From: Pseudomonadales bacterium | GTDB lineage: Bacteria; Pseudomonadota; Gammaproteobacteria; Pseudomonadales; IMCC2047 | Direction of reading: 5' to 3' | Length of the DNA: 64,000 bases | Assembly (NCBI GenBank): GCA_024234615.1 | Contig: JACKNY010000001.1 | Location: 1,020,501-1,084,500 of the forward strand | In this document: positions 49,186 to 57,905 of the stretch, piece after piece | Numbering within the stretch: the first letter of the stretch is position 1 | Layout of the letters: every line of letters begins with the position of its first letter | The notes under the pieces: generated by a model | What the model saw: only the letters and a program-made list of their open reading frames with translations | Database searches by the model: none | Told to the model about the DNA's origin: nothing | Program-made: the position numbers and the translations under genes

Positions 49186-49677
49186 ATGGCTTCTCGAGAA
49201 CTGATAAAAGTATGCCTTAAAGAGCAAAAGTTACGCTATTACCGAGATGGTGTTTGCCAGCATGCTTATCTGATTTCGTCTGCTGCAAAGGGTGCTGGAG
49301 AACATCGAGGTAGTGAGCAGACTCCTTGCGGCGAGCATTATATCCGAGCCAAAGTTGGGGCTGGTCGGCCTGTTAACGCTGTGTTTGTCGGTCGTCGTTT
49401 TAGTGGTGAGATCTATAGTGAGCATTTGAAACAGCGGTTTCCCGGACGAGATTGGATATTAACTCGAATTCTCTGGCTCTGTGGACGCGAGGTTGGCAGG
49501 AATCGATTAGGCAGTGTCGATAGTATGCGCCGCTACATTTATATCCACGGCACCCCCGATTCTGAGCCTATGGGCGTACCGAAATCCCATGGTTGTATTC
49601 GTATGCGTAATCGTAATGTCATTGAGTTGTTTGAACTCGTATCAATTGGCTGTCCGGTTGAAATTAGTGAGAGCTAG
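49186..49677 (+). CDS. YkuD-type L,D-transpeptidase without an apparent signal peptide
   Basis: A 163-residue L,D-transpeptidase catalytic domain. The active site is complete: H121 in I-H-G-T-P, and S-H-G-C-I-R-M at 134-140 with Cys137. Such enzymes make 3-3 cross-links or attach lipoproteins to peptidoglycan and normally have an export signal. The first residues (M-A-S-R-E-L-I-K-V-C-L-K-E) are polar, without a hydrophobic segment. The same short form occurs in other gammaproteobacteria near nagZ, so this is not a truncation. It lies 20 bases after the LOG gene. Confidence 0.88.
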   Translation: MASRELIKVCLKEQKLRYYRDGVCQHAYLISSAAKGAGEHRGSEQTPCGEHYIRAKVGAGRPVNAVFVGRRFSGEIYSEHLKQRFPGRDWILTRILWLCGREVGRNRLGSVDSMRRYIYIHGTPDSEPMGVPKSHGCIRMRNRNVIELFELVSIGCPVEISES

Positions 49678-49863
49678 CGAGCTTCTAACAATTTATGGTT
49701 TGCACAGAGACTCCCAAGGTGAATTTATCTGAACCGACGGAATTCATACATCTTTAACTTTTCAATTATGCCTATTTTTTTCTATGAGCTTGGCTCTCCA
49801 TGCTGCTGTCTTTAGAATAGCCGATGGATAAAAATGAACGATTGTAATGAGGACTGAAAATAC

Positions 49864-50871
49864 ATGGCTATTGGGCCCTTGATGTTGGATCTGTCCAGCG
49901 TTAGTCTCACTTCGCAAGAGCGTGAACTGTTGGTTGATCCCCAGCTCGGAGGGATCATTCTTTTTACGCGTAATTACAGTACTAAACATCAACTCGATGA
50001 TTTGATTAGTGAAATTAGGAGCCTGCGCCAGGAGCTTATTATTGCGGTTGACCATGAGGGGGGTAGAGTACAGCGCTTCCGTGAGGGCTTCACTCAATTG
50101 CCTGCAATGCGCCGGTTAGGCGAGCTATACCTTAAGGATCAGTTAGAGGCGATACAAACAGCTAAACAAGTAGCGTGGTTATTAGCGGCTGAATTGTTGG
50201 TGCATGATATCGATCTTAGTTTTGCCCCGGTGTTGGATTTAGATCATTGTATAAGCCAGGTGATAGGTGATCGTGCTTTTTCCAACGATACCGGCATTAT
50301 CGTTGCGCTGGCGCAGGCGTTTATCGATGGATTTCACGAGGCGGGGATGGCAGCGACGGGAAAACATTTTCCTGGTCATGGTGGTGTTGTGGCGGATTCG
50401 CACTTGGATATTCCGATTGATGATAGAAGCTTGGCCGAATTGGAGCGTACTGATCTGGAGCCTTTTGCCCGGCTAGCGCAGACATTGGATGCGATAATGC
50501 CAGCACATGTTATTTACCCCTCAGTTGATGATAAGCCGGCAGGGTTTTCGCGAATTTGGTTGCAACAGGTATTACGGCAACAACTAAAGTTTGAGGGTGT
50601 AATATTTAGTGATGATCTGAGTATGCAGGGAGCAACGGTCGCCGGAGGGTTTGTCCAGCGCGCGGAGGCGGCTTTGGAAGCTGGCTGTGATATGGTGTTG
50701 GTCTGTAATGATAGAAAAGGAGCCTTGGAAGTGTTGGCCTCCCTCAATCGCTGCGGAATAACCCCATCGAAGCGTTTGGAGCAGTTAAAGCACAAGGCGC
50801 AGATGGGGAAAAACCTATCAGCGAATACGCATTGGCGAGAGGCGCGTAGCGCGTTATTGGCTTTAGGTTAA
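49864..50871 (+). CDS. nagZ: beta-N-acetylhexosaminidase NagZ
   Basis: A 335-residue cytoplasmic GH3 enzyme that removes GlcNAc from anhydroMurNAc peptides in wall recycling. The signatures: G-G-I-I-L-F-T-R-N (near residue 29), D-H-E-G-G-R-V-Q-R-F, the mobile loop G-K-H-F-P-G-H-G with its His pair, and I-F-S-D-D-L-S-M-Q-G-A with the catalytic Asp. Recycling products induce AmpC in many gammaproteobacteria. It follows the transpeptidase after 186 bases, both being wall functions. Confidence 0.95.
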   Translation: MAIGPLMLDLSSVSLTSQERELLVDPQLGGIILFTRNYSTKHQLDDLISEIRSLRQELIIAVDHEGGRVQRFREGFTQLPAMRRLGELYLKDQLEAIQTAKQVAWLLAAELLVHDIDLSFAPVLDLDHCISQVIGDRAFSNDTGIIVALAQAFIDGFHEAGMAATGKHFPGHGGVVADSHLDIPIDDRSLAELERTDLEPFARLAQTLDAIMPAHVIYPSVDDKPAGFSRIWLQQVLRQQLKFEGVIFSDDLSMQGATVAGGFVQRAEAALEAGCDMVLVCNDRKGALEVLASLNRCGITPSKRLEQLKHKAQMGKNLSANTHWREARSALLALG

Positions 50872-50935
50872 AATGCCATCATGCCTTTGACGGTGAATAG
50901 TGAACGATTTTAAAGATAGATTTTGGGAATACTGA

Positions 50936-52057
50936 ATGGATATAAAAGAATTCTTGTCTGAATTTGGTTTAACGCAAGAGTGGCTGCTATTAGTGCAAGT
51001 GTTTGCTTTGGTGTTTATCACGTTGCTAACGAACTTTATTGCGCTGAAGTTATTATCCCGAATTGTCCACCACATTCGAAAAACCAACAGTTTTTGGGAT
51101 GATGTTTTTGTGCTTGCGGCACGCCGACCGCTGAGCCTGGTTATTTGGTTATTTGGTTTGAGTTGGGCGGCAGAGTTGGTGGCGTCTCAATCCGAGGCGG
51201 CCATTTTTACGGCCATCGACCCCTTTCGTAAGATGTCGGTGATTATCATTCTTACCTGGTTCGTGGTTGATTTTGTCAAACGCGCCGAAATTGCGCTGTC
51301 ATCGGATGATCGTCCCGAAGGCGCGATGGATGCCACGACTGTTATGGCGATTGGGAAGTTGATTCGGCTATCCGTCATTATTACTGCTGCTCTGGTGATG
51401 CTGCAAACGCTGGGGTATAGCATTTCAGGGGTGTTGGCCTTTGGTGGTATCGGCGGGATTGCGATAGGTTTTGCTGCGAAGGATCTGCTAGCCAATTTTT
51501 TTGGCGGCTTAATGATCTATATGGACAGACCTTTTGCGGTGGGTGAATGGGTGCGCTCTCCAGACCGGCAAATTGAAGGTACAGTCGAGGATATCGGCTG
51601 GCGACTGACGCGTATTCGCACTTTTGATAAAAGACCCTTGTATATACCGAACGCTACTTTTGCCAGCATTACTGTAGAAAATCCTTCGCGTATGACCAAT
51701 CGCCGTATCTATGAAACCATTGGATTGCGTTATCAAGATGCTGACCAAGTAGAAAATATTGTGTCGGCAGTTAAGAAGATGCTAAGCCAGCATCCGGAAA
51801 TTGATACTGACCAAACGCTCATTGTAAACTTTAACGCCTATGGAGCTTCCTCGTTAGATTTCTTTATTTATACCTTTACGAAGACTACGAACTGGATCAA
51901 GTTTCATGAAATTAAACAGGATGTACTGTTGAAGATACTGGCTATTATCAGTGATCATAACGCAGATGTGGCTTATCCTACCTCAACGGTGCATTTGCCG
52001 GATGCCATTAGGCTGGATGCTCAGTCGTTGAATCAATCAGGCGCGCAACAAAATTGA
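50936..52057 (+). CDS. MscS-family mechanosensitive channel
   Basis: A 373-residue small-conductance mechanosensitive channel. Four to five membrane helices precede the pore (residues about 13-37, 55-78, 90-110, 140-165). The TM3 pore helix is G-G-I-G-G-I-A-I-G-F-A-A-K-D-L-L-A-N-F, and the cytoplasmic beta domain follows with M-D-R-P-F-A-V-G-E-W-V and G-T-V-E-D-I-G-W-R-L-T-R-I-R-T. These are the MscS hallmarks. It releases solutes on hypo-osmotic shock. It is 64 bases after nagZ. Confidence 0.92.
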   Translation: MDIKEFLSEFGLTQEWLLLVQVFALVFITLLTNFIALKLLSRIVHHIRKTNSFWDDVFVLAARRPLSLVIWLFGLSWAAELVASQSEAAIFTAIDPFRKMSVIIILTWFVVDFVKRAEIALSSDDRPEGAMDATTVMAIGKLIRLSVIITAALVMLQTLGYSISGVLAFGGIGGIAIGFAAKDLLANFFGGLMIYMDRPFAVGEWVRSPDRQIEGTVEDIGWRLTRIRTFDKRPLYIPNATFASITVENPSRMTNRRIYETIGLRYQDADQVENIVSAVKKMLSQHPEIDTDQTLIVNFNAYGASSLDFFIYTFTKTTNWIKFHEIKQDVLLKILAIISDHNADVAYPTSTVHLPDAIRLDAQSLNQSGAQQN

Positions 52058-52073
52058 ATAAGGAGCAAAGCGA

Positions 52074-52823
52074 ATGATCCGTACACCTGAAATTGCTGTT
52101 ATTGGTGGTACGGGGTTAGCTGACCTGGAGGGAATTGAGATTCTCGAAAGCAAATGGCCAACTACCCGTTTTGGTGAAACCTCGTCACCTCTCATTTTTG
52201 GTAAGTTCAGAGGGCGTGAACTGGTATTTTTACCGCGTCACGGTAAGGATCATCATCTGCCGCCGCATACGATTAACTACCGTGCGAATCTCTATGCCTT
52301 AAAGCAGGCCGGGGTCAGATCGATAGTGGCGATGAACGCGGTAGGCGGTATTACATCAAAAATGGCGCCGCAGCAGCTGTGCGTGCCAGATCAAATTATC
52401 GATTATACCTACGGGCGCGAGCACACTTATTTTGATGGTTCTCAGGATCGGGTCAGTCATATTGACTTAACGATGCCCTACCATCCCAATGTGCGAAATA
52501 AATTGATCGAGGCTGCCGCTAATTTAAATATGCGTATCAATTCCGGTGGGGTTTACGGAGCGACTCAAGGGCCTCGTTTAGAAACCGCCGCTGAAATTAA
52601 TAAGTTGGAACGAGATGGTTGTGACATTGTCGGTATGACCGGTATGCCAGAGGCCAGTTTAGCGCGTGAGTTGGGTTTGGAGTACGCGAGCTTGAGTTTA
52701 GTGGTTAACTGGGCTGCAGGCAGGAGCGATGAGGTGTTAACCCTCAATTCTCTCAAGGTACATCTTGATGCCGGAATGGTTAACGTCCGAGAGTTGTTGT
52801 TAGCGGTAATTCCGATACTTTAG
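52074..52823 (+). CDS. S-methyl-5'-thioinosine / thioadenosine phosphorylase
   Basis: A 249-residue member of the MTAP/PNP family. It shows I-G-G-T-G-L near the start, L-P-R-H-G-K-x-H-x-L-P-P-H-x-I-N-Y-R-A-N, M-N-A-V-G-G-I, and G-C-D-I-V-G-M-T-G-M-P-E-A-S-L-A-R-E-L in the second half. The P. aeruginosa protein at the same position is known as methylthioinosine phosphorylase, so this is the likely activity. Its last 44 bases overlap the csiV gene on the other strand. The ATG at 52074 has GGAG six bases before it. Confidence 0.9.
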   Translation: MIRTPEIAVIGGTGLADLEGIEILESKWPTTRFGETSSPLIFGKFRGRELVFLPRHGKDHHLPPHTINYRANLYALKQAGVRSIVAMNAVGGITSKMAPQQLCVPDQIIDYTYGREHTYFDGSQDRVSHIDLTMPYHPNVRNKLIEAAANLNMRINSGGVYGATQGPRLETAAEINKLERDGCDIVGMTGMPEASLARELGLEYASLSLVVNWAAGRSDEVLTLNSLKVHLDAGMVNVRELLLAVIPIL

Positions 52824-53928
52824 GCAGCGGCTTTCTGAGCGGTAATGCGTCCAGGTCAAAATCAGGCATTTCCAATACCGGGTCGGGGAGCTGGTAGGGC
52901 GAGACAATAAATAGCACGCCAAACAGCGGATGATCGAGATAATGAATTTCGTTTTCCTTTATACGCCGCATGGACTTATAGTTAGCAGTTAACTCTCGTT
53001 CGAAGCCCGTGTCGACCGGTCTGAACAAATCAAATGACTGTTCGCGCTCAGCACTAAAATGCTCAGCGTTGATTGCATCTGTTGCCGCTTGGTTTTCGGA
53101 AAATATTCCCCAATTCATGCGGTCATGCATTAACCCTTGCTTGAAGGTTGAGTAAAATAAATTACTGTCAAAATGCAGATATCGGTTTTTCGACAGTGTC
53201 ACGACGCCTTCGAGTTCAAAAGATAGACCATACTGCTTGCCGACTTGCACCAATACCGGCTGAGCCAGTTCACTTTTGACAGGTTGTCGCCAGGCGAAAT
53301 GGGCAAGTAAGCGCATATCTAAAGCGCGATCAATACGTTGCTTGATACCGTTCAGCTGGAACTTGCTTTCCGGTAAAAACATGAATGACGTCTTTCTTAA
53401 ATCGGTTGGTTCTGCCAGCTTTTGGGGCAATGAGGCGATGGTAATTTCTGTCAACATCGGCGACAGGGTTTGCTCCGCTTGGGTAGATTCAATGTCAGCA
53501 CTGGGCATGGGGTCAAACTGTGAAAAGTTGTGCGCAGTTGGTGGTTCGGCAGATGGCGTATCGTTGCTGGTCTCTGGTTCTTCGTCGAGTGATGGTTCGA
53601 TATCAAAAACCATGGCATCCTCTGCGACAAAGGATCCGGTTGGCTCGGGCTTGTTTTGTAAAACGGTTGGGAGCTGGGGCTGTTTTAACACCTGTAAATT
53701 TTCTGGGTAGGTGATGTCAATTTTATCAGGCCATTGCTCTGAGGTTGTCGAAAGGCCTGCTTCTTGGGCAAAGATGACAACCTCAACCTGAAACCAGGTT
53801 TCTGTATTTTCGGGTTTGAAGGTTGCTGCGTGACTTGTGTGACAGACCATTACCAGCACAGAGGTAATAAGAGTGGTAATCAGTGTGACGGCTCTGTTTG
53901 TTCTCATCGTTAGTAAAGGCTTTTCCAT
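52780..53928 (-). CDS. CsiV-family periplasmic protein
   Basis: A 382-residue protein with a signal peptide (hydrophobic V-T-L-I-T-T-L-I-T-S-V-L-V-M-V, cleavage after S-H-A-A). W-F-Q-V-E-V-V-I-F-A-Q-E and the later F-R-P-V-D and Y-R-x-x-R-R-I-K-x-x-E-I-H-Y-L-D-H-P-L-F-G pattern are those of the CsiV family (PF10972), which in Vibrio binds peptidoglycan-related periplasmic space proteins. A central Pro/Glu/Ser-rich linker spans residues about 90-160. Its start may be the second Met (53907). It overlaps the end of the phosphorylase gene by 44 bases, tail to tail, and is 38 bases downstream of mfd. Confidence 0.85.
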   Translation of the reverse strand: MEKPLLTMRTNRAVTLITTLITSVLVMVCHTSHAATFKPENTETWFQVEVVIFAQEAGLSTTSEQWPDKIDITYPENLQVLKQPQLPTVLQNKPEPTGSFVAEDAMVFDIEPSLDEEPETSNDTPSAEPPTAHNFSQFDPMPSADIESTQAEQTLSPMLTEITIASLPQKLAEPTDLRKTSFMFLPESKFQLNGIKQRIDRALDMRLLAHFAWRQPVKSELAQPVLVQVGKQYGLSFELEGVVTLSKNRYLHFDSNLFYSTFKQGLMHDRMNWGIFSENQAATDAINAEHFSAEREQSFDLFRPVDTGFERELTANYKSMRRIKENEIHYLDHPLFGVLFIVSPYQLPDPVLEMPDFDLDALPLRKPLPKVSELPLTTTLGR

Positions 53929-53966
53929 GAGTGACCGGGGTGCCGGTTGCCGAAAGCGCTATTATG

Positions 53967-56900
53967 CTAACGGTAAGCCAATTGGTCTAGTAACTCGTGA
54001 GTTTTATTAATTCGGGCTTGTGCAGAATCCATCAGCATTTTAATTCTGAGTTGGTTGGCACCTTCGAGTTTAAAGACATGAGGCTGGATTTGTATCAGTT
54101 TAACCAGCTGTTGAGGCTGTACCTGCGTATCATTTTCAAATTCCAATTTCCCACCCTGAGTATGCAGATCAATTTTACGAATACCCATCGCCTGTGCCAG
54201 CAGTTTAAGTTCGGTAACTTCAAAAAGATTTTTTATCGGATCTGGCAATAGGCCGAATCGATCAATCATCTCTACTTGCAATTCTCTTAACGCGTTCTTA
54301 TTAACGGCATTGGCGATGCGTTTGTACATGACGAGGCGGGCATGGACATCGGGTAAATAGGTTTCCGGTATTAGCGTGGGGAAATGCAGGTTAACTTCCG
54401 TGCCGTGTTGAATCGGTTGCTCAAGATTAAAGGCCTTACCTTGTTTCAGTGATTTTACCGCCTGCTCTATTAATTCAGCATAGAGCGAAAAGCCAACCGT
54501 CTGAATGTGTCCGCTTTGGTTATCGCCGAGTAATTCGCCCGCACCACGAATTTCCATATCGTGCGTTGCGAGAGTGAAGCCAGCGCCCAAGGCTTGAGCG
54601 TTAGCGATTGCCTCCAGGCGCTTGATGGCATCGGCGGTCATACTCTTGCGATGTGGGGTGAGTAAATAGGCGTAGGCTTGATGGTGAGAACGACCTACGC
54701 GGCCACGGAGTTGGTGCAGTTGAGCGAGTCCGAACTTGTCTGCGCGCTCGATAATAATGGTGTTGGCGGAAGGGATGTCGATACCCGTTTCAATAATGGT
54801 GGTGCAAATCAGCAAATTAAAACGCTTGTGGTAAAAATCAGACATGACTTTTTCGAGGTCGCGTTCGCGCATTTGACCGTGTGCAATGCCAATGCGCGCC
54901 TGTGGCACGAGCTCAGCAATTTCCTTGGCCTTGCGTGCTATGCTGCTAACATCGTTATAAAGCAGGTATACCTGCCCGCCACGCAAAAGTTCACGGTTGA
55001 TGGCTTCACGGCGTACGCCATTTTCCTGGCGATGAATAAAGGTGTTGATGGCAAGGCGCTTGGCGGGAGGGGAGACAATAATTGAAATATCGCGGATGCC
55101 GGCAATGGCCATATTGAGGGTGCGTGGAATTGGTGTTGCGGTCAGTGCGAGAATATCTATATCCGATCTGAGGGATTTAATTTTTTCCTTCTGACGCACG
55201 CCAAAACGGTGTTCTTCATCGATAATCAATAAGCCGAGGTTTTTAAAGACAAAATTACCGACTATCAATTTGTGGGTGGCGATTAGGATGTCAATTTGTC
55301 CGGCGGCCACTTGCGTCTGTATACGTTCCTGCTCATCCCGGGTTTGAAAGCGTGAAATGACCGCGACATTGACCGGCCAGTTTGCAAAGCGATCGCTGAA
55401 GGAATCAAAATGTTGCTGCGCCAATAACGTAGTAGGCACTAGTATCGCAACCTGGGTGCTATTTTGAGCGGCGATAAAGGCTGCCCGCATGGCTACTTCA
55501 GTTTTACCAAAACCGACATCGCCGCAGATTAAACGATCCATTGGTTGTGCCGAGCGCATGTCGTTCAGCGTCGCCGCAATAGCCGATAGCTGATCTTCCG
55601 TTTCTTCAAACGGAAAATCTGCGCAGAATCGTCGATACTCTTTTTCAGGAATTTCAAACGCGATGCCCTCTCTGGATGCGCGCCGGGCATGAATCTCTAA
55701 TAATTCTGCGGCGGTATCTCTGGCTTGCTCGGCGGCTTTGCGCTTAGCCTTTTGCCATTTGTCACTGCCGAGCGTATGCAATGGCGCATTGGCCTCATCG
55801 TTTCCGGTGTAGCGGGCGATTAAATGCAATGACGCTATAGGGACATAGAGTTTGGCATTACCTGCATACTCGAGGGTGAGAAATTCCTCCGCTTGAGCGT
55901 TAACCTCGATAGTTTCCAGGCCCCTGTATCTACCGACGCCATGATCGATATGCACCACTGGCGAGTCAACTTGCAGTTCAGCCAGGTTTTTAATGATTTG
56001 ATCTTGATAATCCTTGCTTTGGCTGCGTCGCCGCCGTTGCATAACCTGCTGACCGAAGAGTTGAGATTCGGTAATGATCACGATGCCTGATTCGGGTAAA
56101 TACAAGCCTCTGTCGATATTTGCCGTGGTGATCGAAAGCGGGGCCGTGCTGGATAAAAAAGATTCCCAGTCCGGTTGCTCAACTGGGGTAAGATCGATCT
56201 TTTTGAGCATCGCCAGCAGAGCTTCCTTTCGACCGGTTGATTCGGTACAAAAAAGTATTCTTGCGGAGGTTTGCTCGATATAGGTTTTTACCACGGCTAG
56301 TGGGTTATCTGTATGGTGATCCAACATGAAGCTCGGTGTAACTTTGCTATTGAAGTAGGCACCGGACTGATCTTTATTACTGCCGGAGGTATGATCCAGT
56401 TTGATGCGGCTGAACCGTTTAATTGCGCCGAACAACTCATTATCGGGTAAATACAGTGAAGAGGGCGGTAGTAATGGCCGTTCTGGATCATGCCGGCGCT
56501 CTTCATAACGCTGGCTGATTTGTTGCCATTGTTCGGACATTGCTTGGTCTATCGAGCCGATCGAGAACAGCAGCGTTGATTCGGGGAAATAGTCGAACAG
56601 GTTAGCGCACTCGGAGAAAAATAAAGGCAGATAATACTCAATGCCTGGTGCATTTAAGCCTGAAGAGACATCCTGATAAATGCTGCAAATCTGTGGATCG
56701 ATATCAAAGTGCGTACGCCAATTCTGACGGAATTTTTGGATAGCCGTTTTGTCGAAGGGGTATTCATGCGCAGGCAAAACACTTACTTTATCAATGCGCT
56801 CGATTGTACGCTGAGATTCTGGATCAAAGGTGCGCAGTTGGTCGATTTCTTCGTCAAATAAATCAATTCGATAGGGAGTGCTGCTTCCCATTGGAAATAT

Positions 56901-57416
56901 ATCAATGATGGCACCGCGTACTGCAAATTCGCCATGCTCATAAACGGTGTCTACTTGGCGATAGCCATTATCGACCAGGTTGGTGCGTATCGATTGAAGG
57001 TCAAATTTTTGCCCCGGCTCCAGCAGCAGGCTATTGCTGATGACATATTCTTTTGGCGCAATGCGGTGCATTAAGGTGGTCGCCGGCACGACCAAGATAC
57101 CTCTGCTCAGGAATGGCAGTTGGTAGAGTGTTTTTAAACGTTCAGAAACGATGTCTTGGTGCGGAGAAAAGCTATCGTAAGGCAGAGTCTCCCAGTCGGG
57201 GAAAGCAAGCAAGGGTAACGACTCGTCACAAAAAAATGCCAGTTCGTTATGGAGTCTTTCGGTACTTTCCGTATCTGGTGTAATGACGACACAAAATCCT
57301 GCATAGTTATGAGTCGCCTCAGCAATCGCAAGAGCCGTCGCGGCATCAACTAGACCGTGCCAAGCTTGTTGTTTCTGATTGATAGGAGGCGGGTTAAGGA
57401 GCATTTTTGCGGGCAC
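53967..57416 (-). CDS. mfd: transcription-repair coupling factor
   Basis: An 1149-residue Mfd. It removes stalled RNA polymerase from DNA lesions and recruits UvrA. The UvrB-like N-terminal region is present (F-P-D-W-E-T-L-P-Y-D-S-F-S-P and G-E-F-A-V-R-G-A-I-I-D-I-F-P). The RNAP-interacting domain starts V-H-I-D-H-G-V-G-R-Y. The SF2 motor follows: Walker A in C-G-D-V-G-F-G-K-T-E, the D-E-E-H box, T-A-T-P-I-P-R-T-L and G-R-V-G-R-S-x-x-x-A-Y-A-Y. The C-terminal D7 end is also present. It is the first gene of its minus-strand unit with csiV. Confidence 0.97.
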   Translation of the reverse strand: MPAKMLLNPPPINQKQQAWHGLVDAATALAIAEATHNYAGFCVVITPDTESTERLHNELAFFCDESLPLLAFPDWETLPYDSFSPHQDIVSERLKTLYQLPFLSRGILVVPATTLMHRIAPKEYVISNSLLLEPGQKFDLQSIRTNLVDNGYRQVDTVYEHGEFAVRGAIIDIFPMGSSTPYRIDLFDEEIDQLRTFDPESQRTIERIDKVSVLPAHEYPFDKTAIQKFRQNWRTHFDIDPQICSIYQDVSSGLNAPGIEYYLPLFFSECANLFDYFPESTLLFSIGSIDQAMSEQWQQISQRYEERRHDPERPLLPPSSLYLPDNELFGAIKRFSRIKLDHTSGSNKDQSGAYFNSKVTPSFMLDHHTDNPLAVVKTYIEQTSARILFCTESTGRKEALLAMLKKIDLTPVEQPDWESFLSSTAPLSITTANIDRGLYLPESGIVIITESQLFGQQVMQRRRRSQSKDYQDQIIKNLAELQVDSPVVHIDHGVGRYRGLETIEVNAQAEEFLTLEYAGNAKLYVPIASLHLIARYTGNDEANAPLHTLGSDKWQKAKRKAAEQARDTAAELLEIHARRASREGIAFEIPEKEYRRFCADFPFEETEDQLSAIAATLNDMRSAQPMDRLICGDVGFGKTEVAMRAAFIAAQNSTQVAILVPTTLLAQQHFDSFSDRFANWPVNVAVISRFQTRDEQERIQTQVAAGQIDILIATHKLIVGNFVFKNLGLLIIDEEHRFGVRQKEKIKSLRSDIDILALTATPIPRTLNMAIAGIRDISIIVSPPAKRLAINTFIHRQENGVRREAINRELLRGGQVYLLYNDVSSIARKAKEIAELVPQARIGIAHGQMRERDLEKVMSDFYHKRFNLLICTTIIETGIDIPSANTIIIERADKFGLAQLHQLRGRVGRSHHQAYAYLLTPHRKSMTADAIKRLEAIANAQALGAGFTLATHDMEIRGAGELLGDNQSGHIQTVGFSLYAELIEQAVKSLKQGKAFNLEQPIQHGTEVNLHFPTLIPETYLPDVHARLVMYKRIANAVNKNALRELQVEMIDRFGLLPDPIKNLFEVTELKLLAQAMGIRKIDLHTQGGKLEFENDTQVQPQQLVKLIQIQPHVFKLEGANQLRIKMLMDSAQARINKTHELLDQLAYR

Positions 57417-57905
57417 TTGGGTTACCTGACAGCTTTGAAAAGCCAGCTAGTTTACAAGGGCGTCTATGAGTAAGTCTAGCTGGGCTCGAATTGATAGGCT
57501 TCCGCCCAAAGTGATCCTGAGTATTTATAGTCGATATCGATGGAGTGAATACTTATATTCAGATTAAATCATCTATAATGAGATTCAAAATGGTTATTTA
57601 AGATCAGGCGTTATATTTAAATAAATGGTAAATTTAAAAGTTAAAATGTTCTCTGGAGATGGCTTGAAAACTGACTTAGATCATGGAATGTAAATCATTG
57701 TATTTGAAAAGTTAATTTTGTTTAAAAAACAGGCTTTGCATGGCAAAAAATATTAGAGAATGGCTTTGTTCTATGAGAGAATACGCGCGCCAAAAATCGG
57801 GCGCTTCTTGATGGATTTTGATTGATTAAAAGATGGCTCGTCAGGCACTCATTCTTAATGCCAGGGAAATGATGTTTCGTTGGCAAATGTCAATAATATA
57901 GGGTA
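57417..57905. other. AT-rich divergent region between mfd and gap
   Basis: 489 bases without a supported gene. Short frames (for example 57739-57810, 23 codons, M-A-K-N-I-R-E-W-L) lack ribosome sites. A GCGCC/GGCGC hairpin is near 57790. Promoters of mfd and the GAPDH gene should be here. Confidence 0.4.

Noticed and set aside
57739..57810. 23-codon frame between mfd and gap
   Set aside because: No ribosome binding site and no recognisable sequence.
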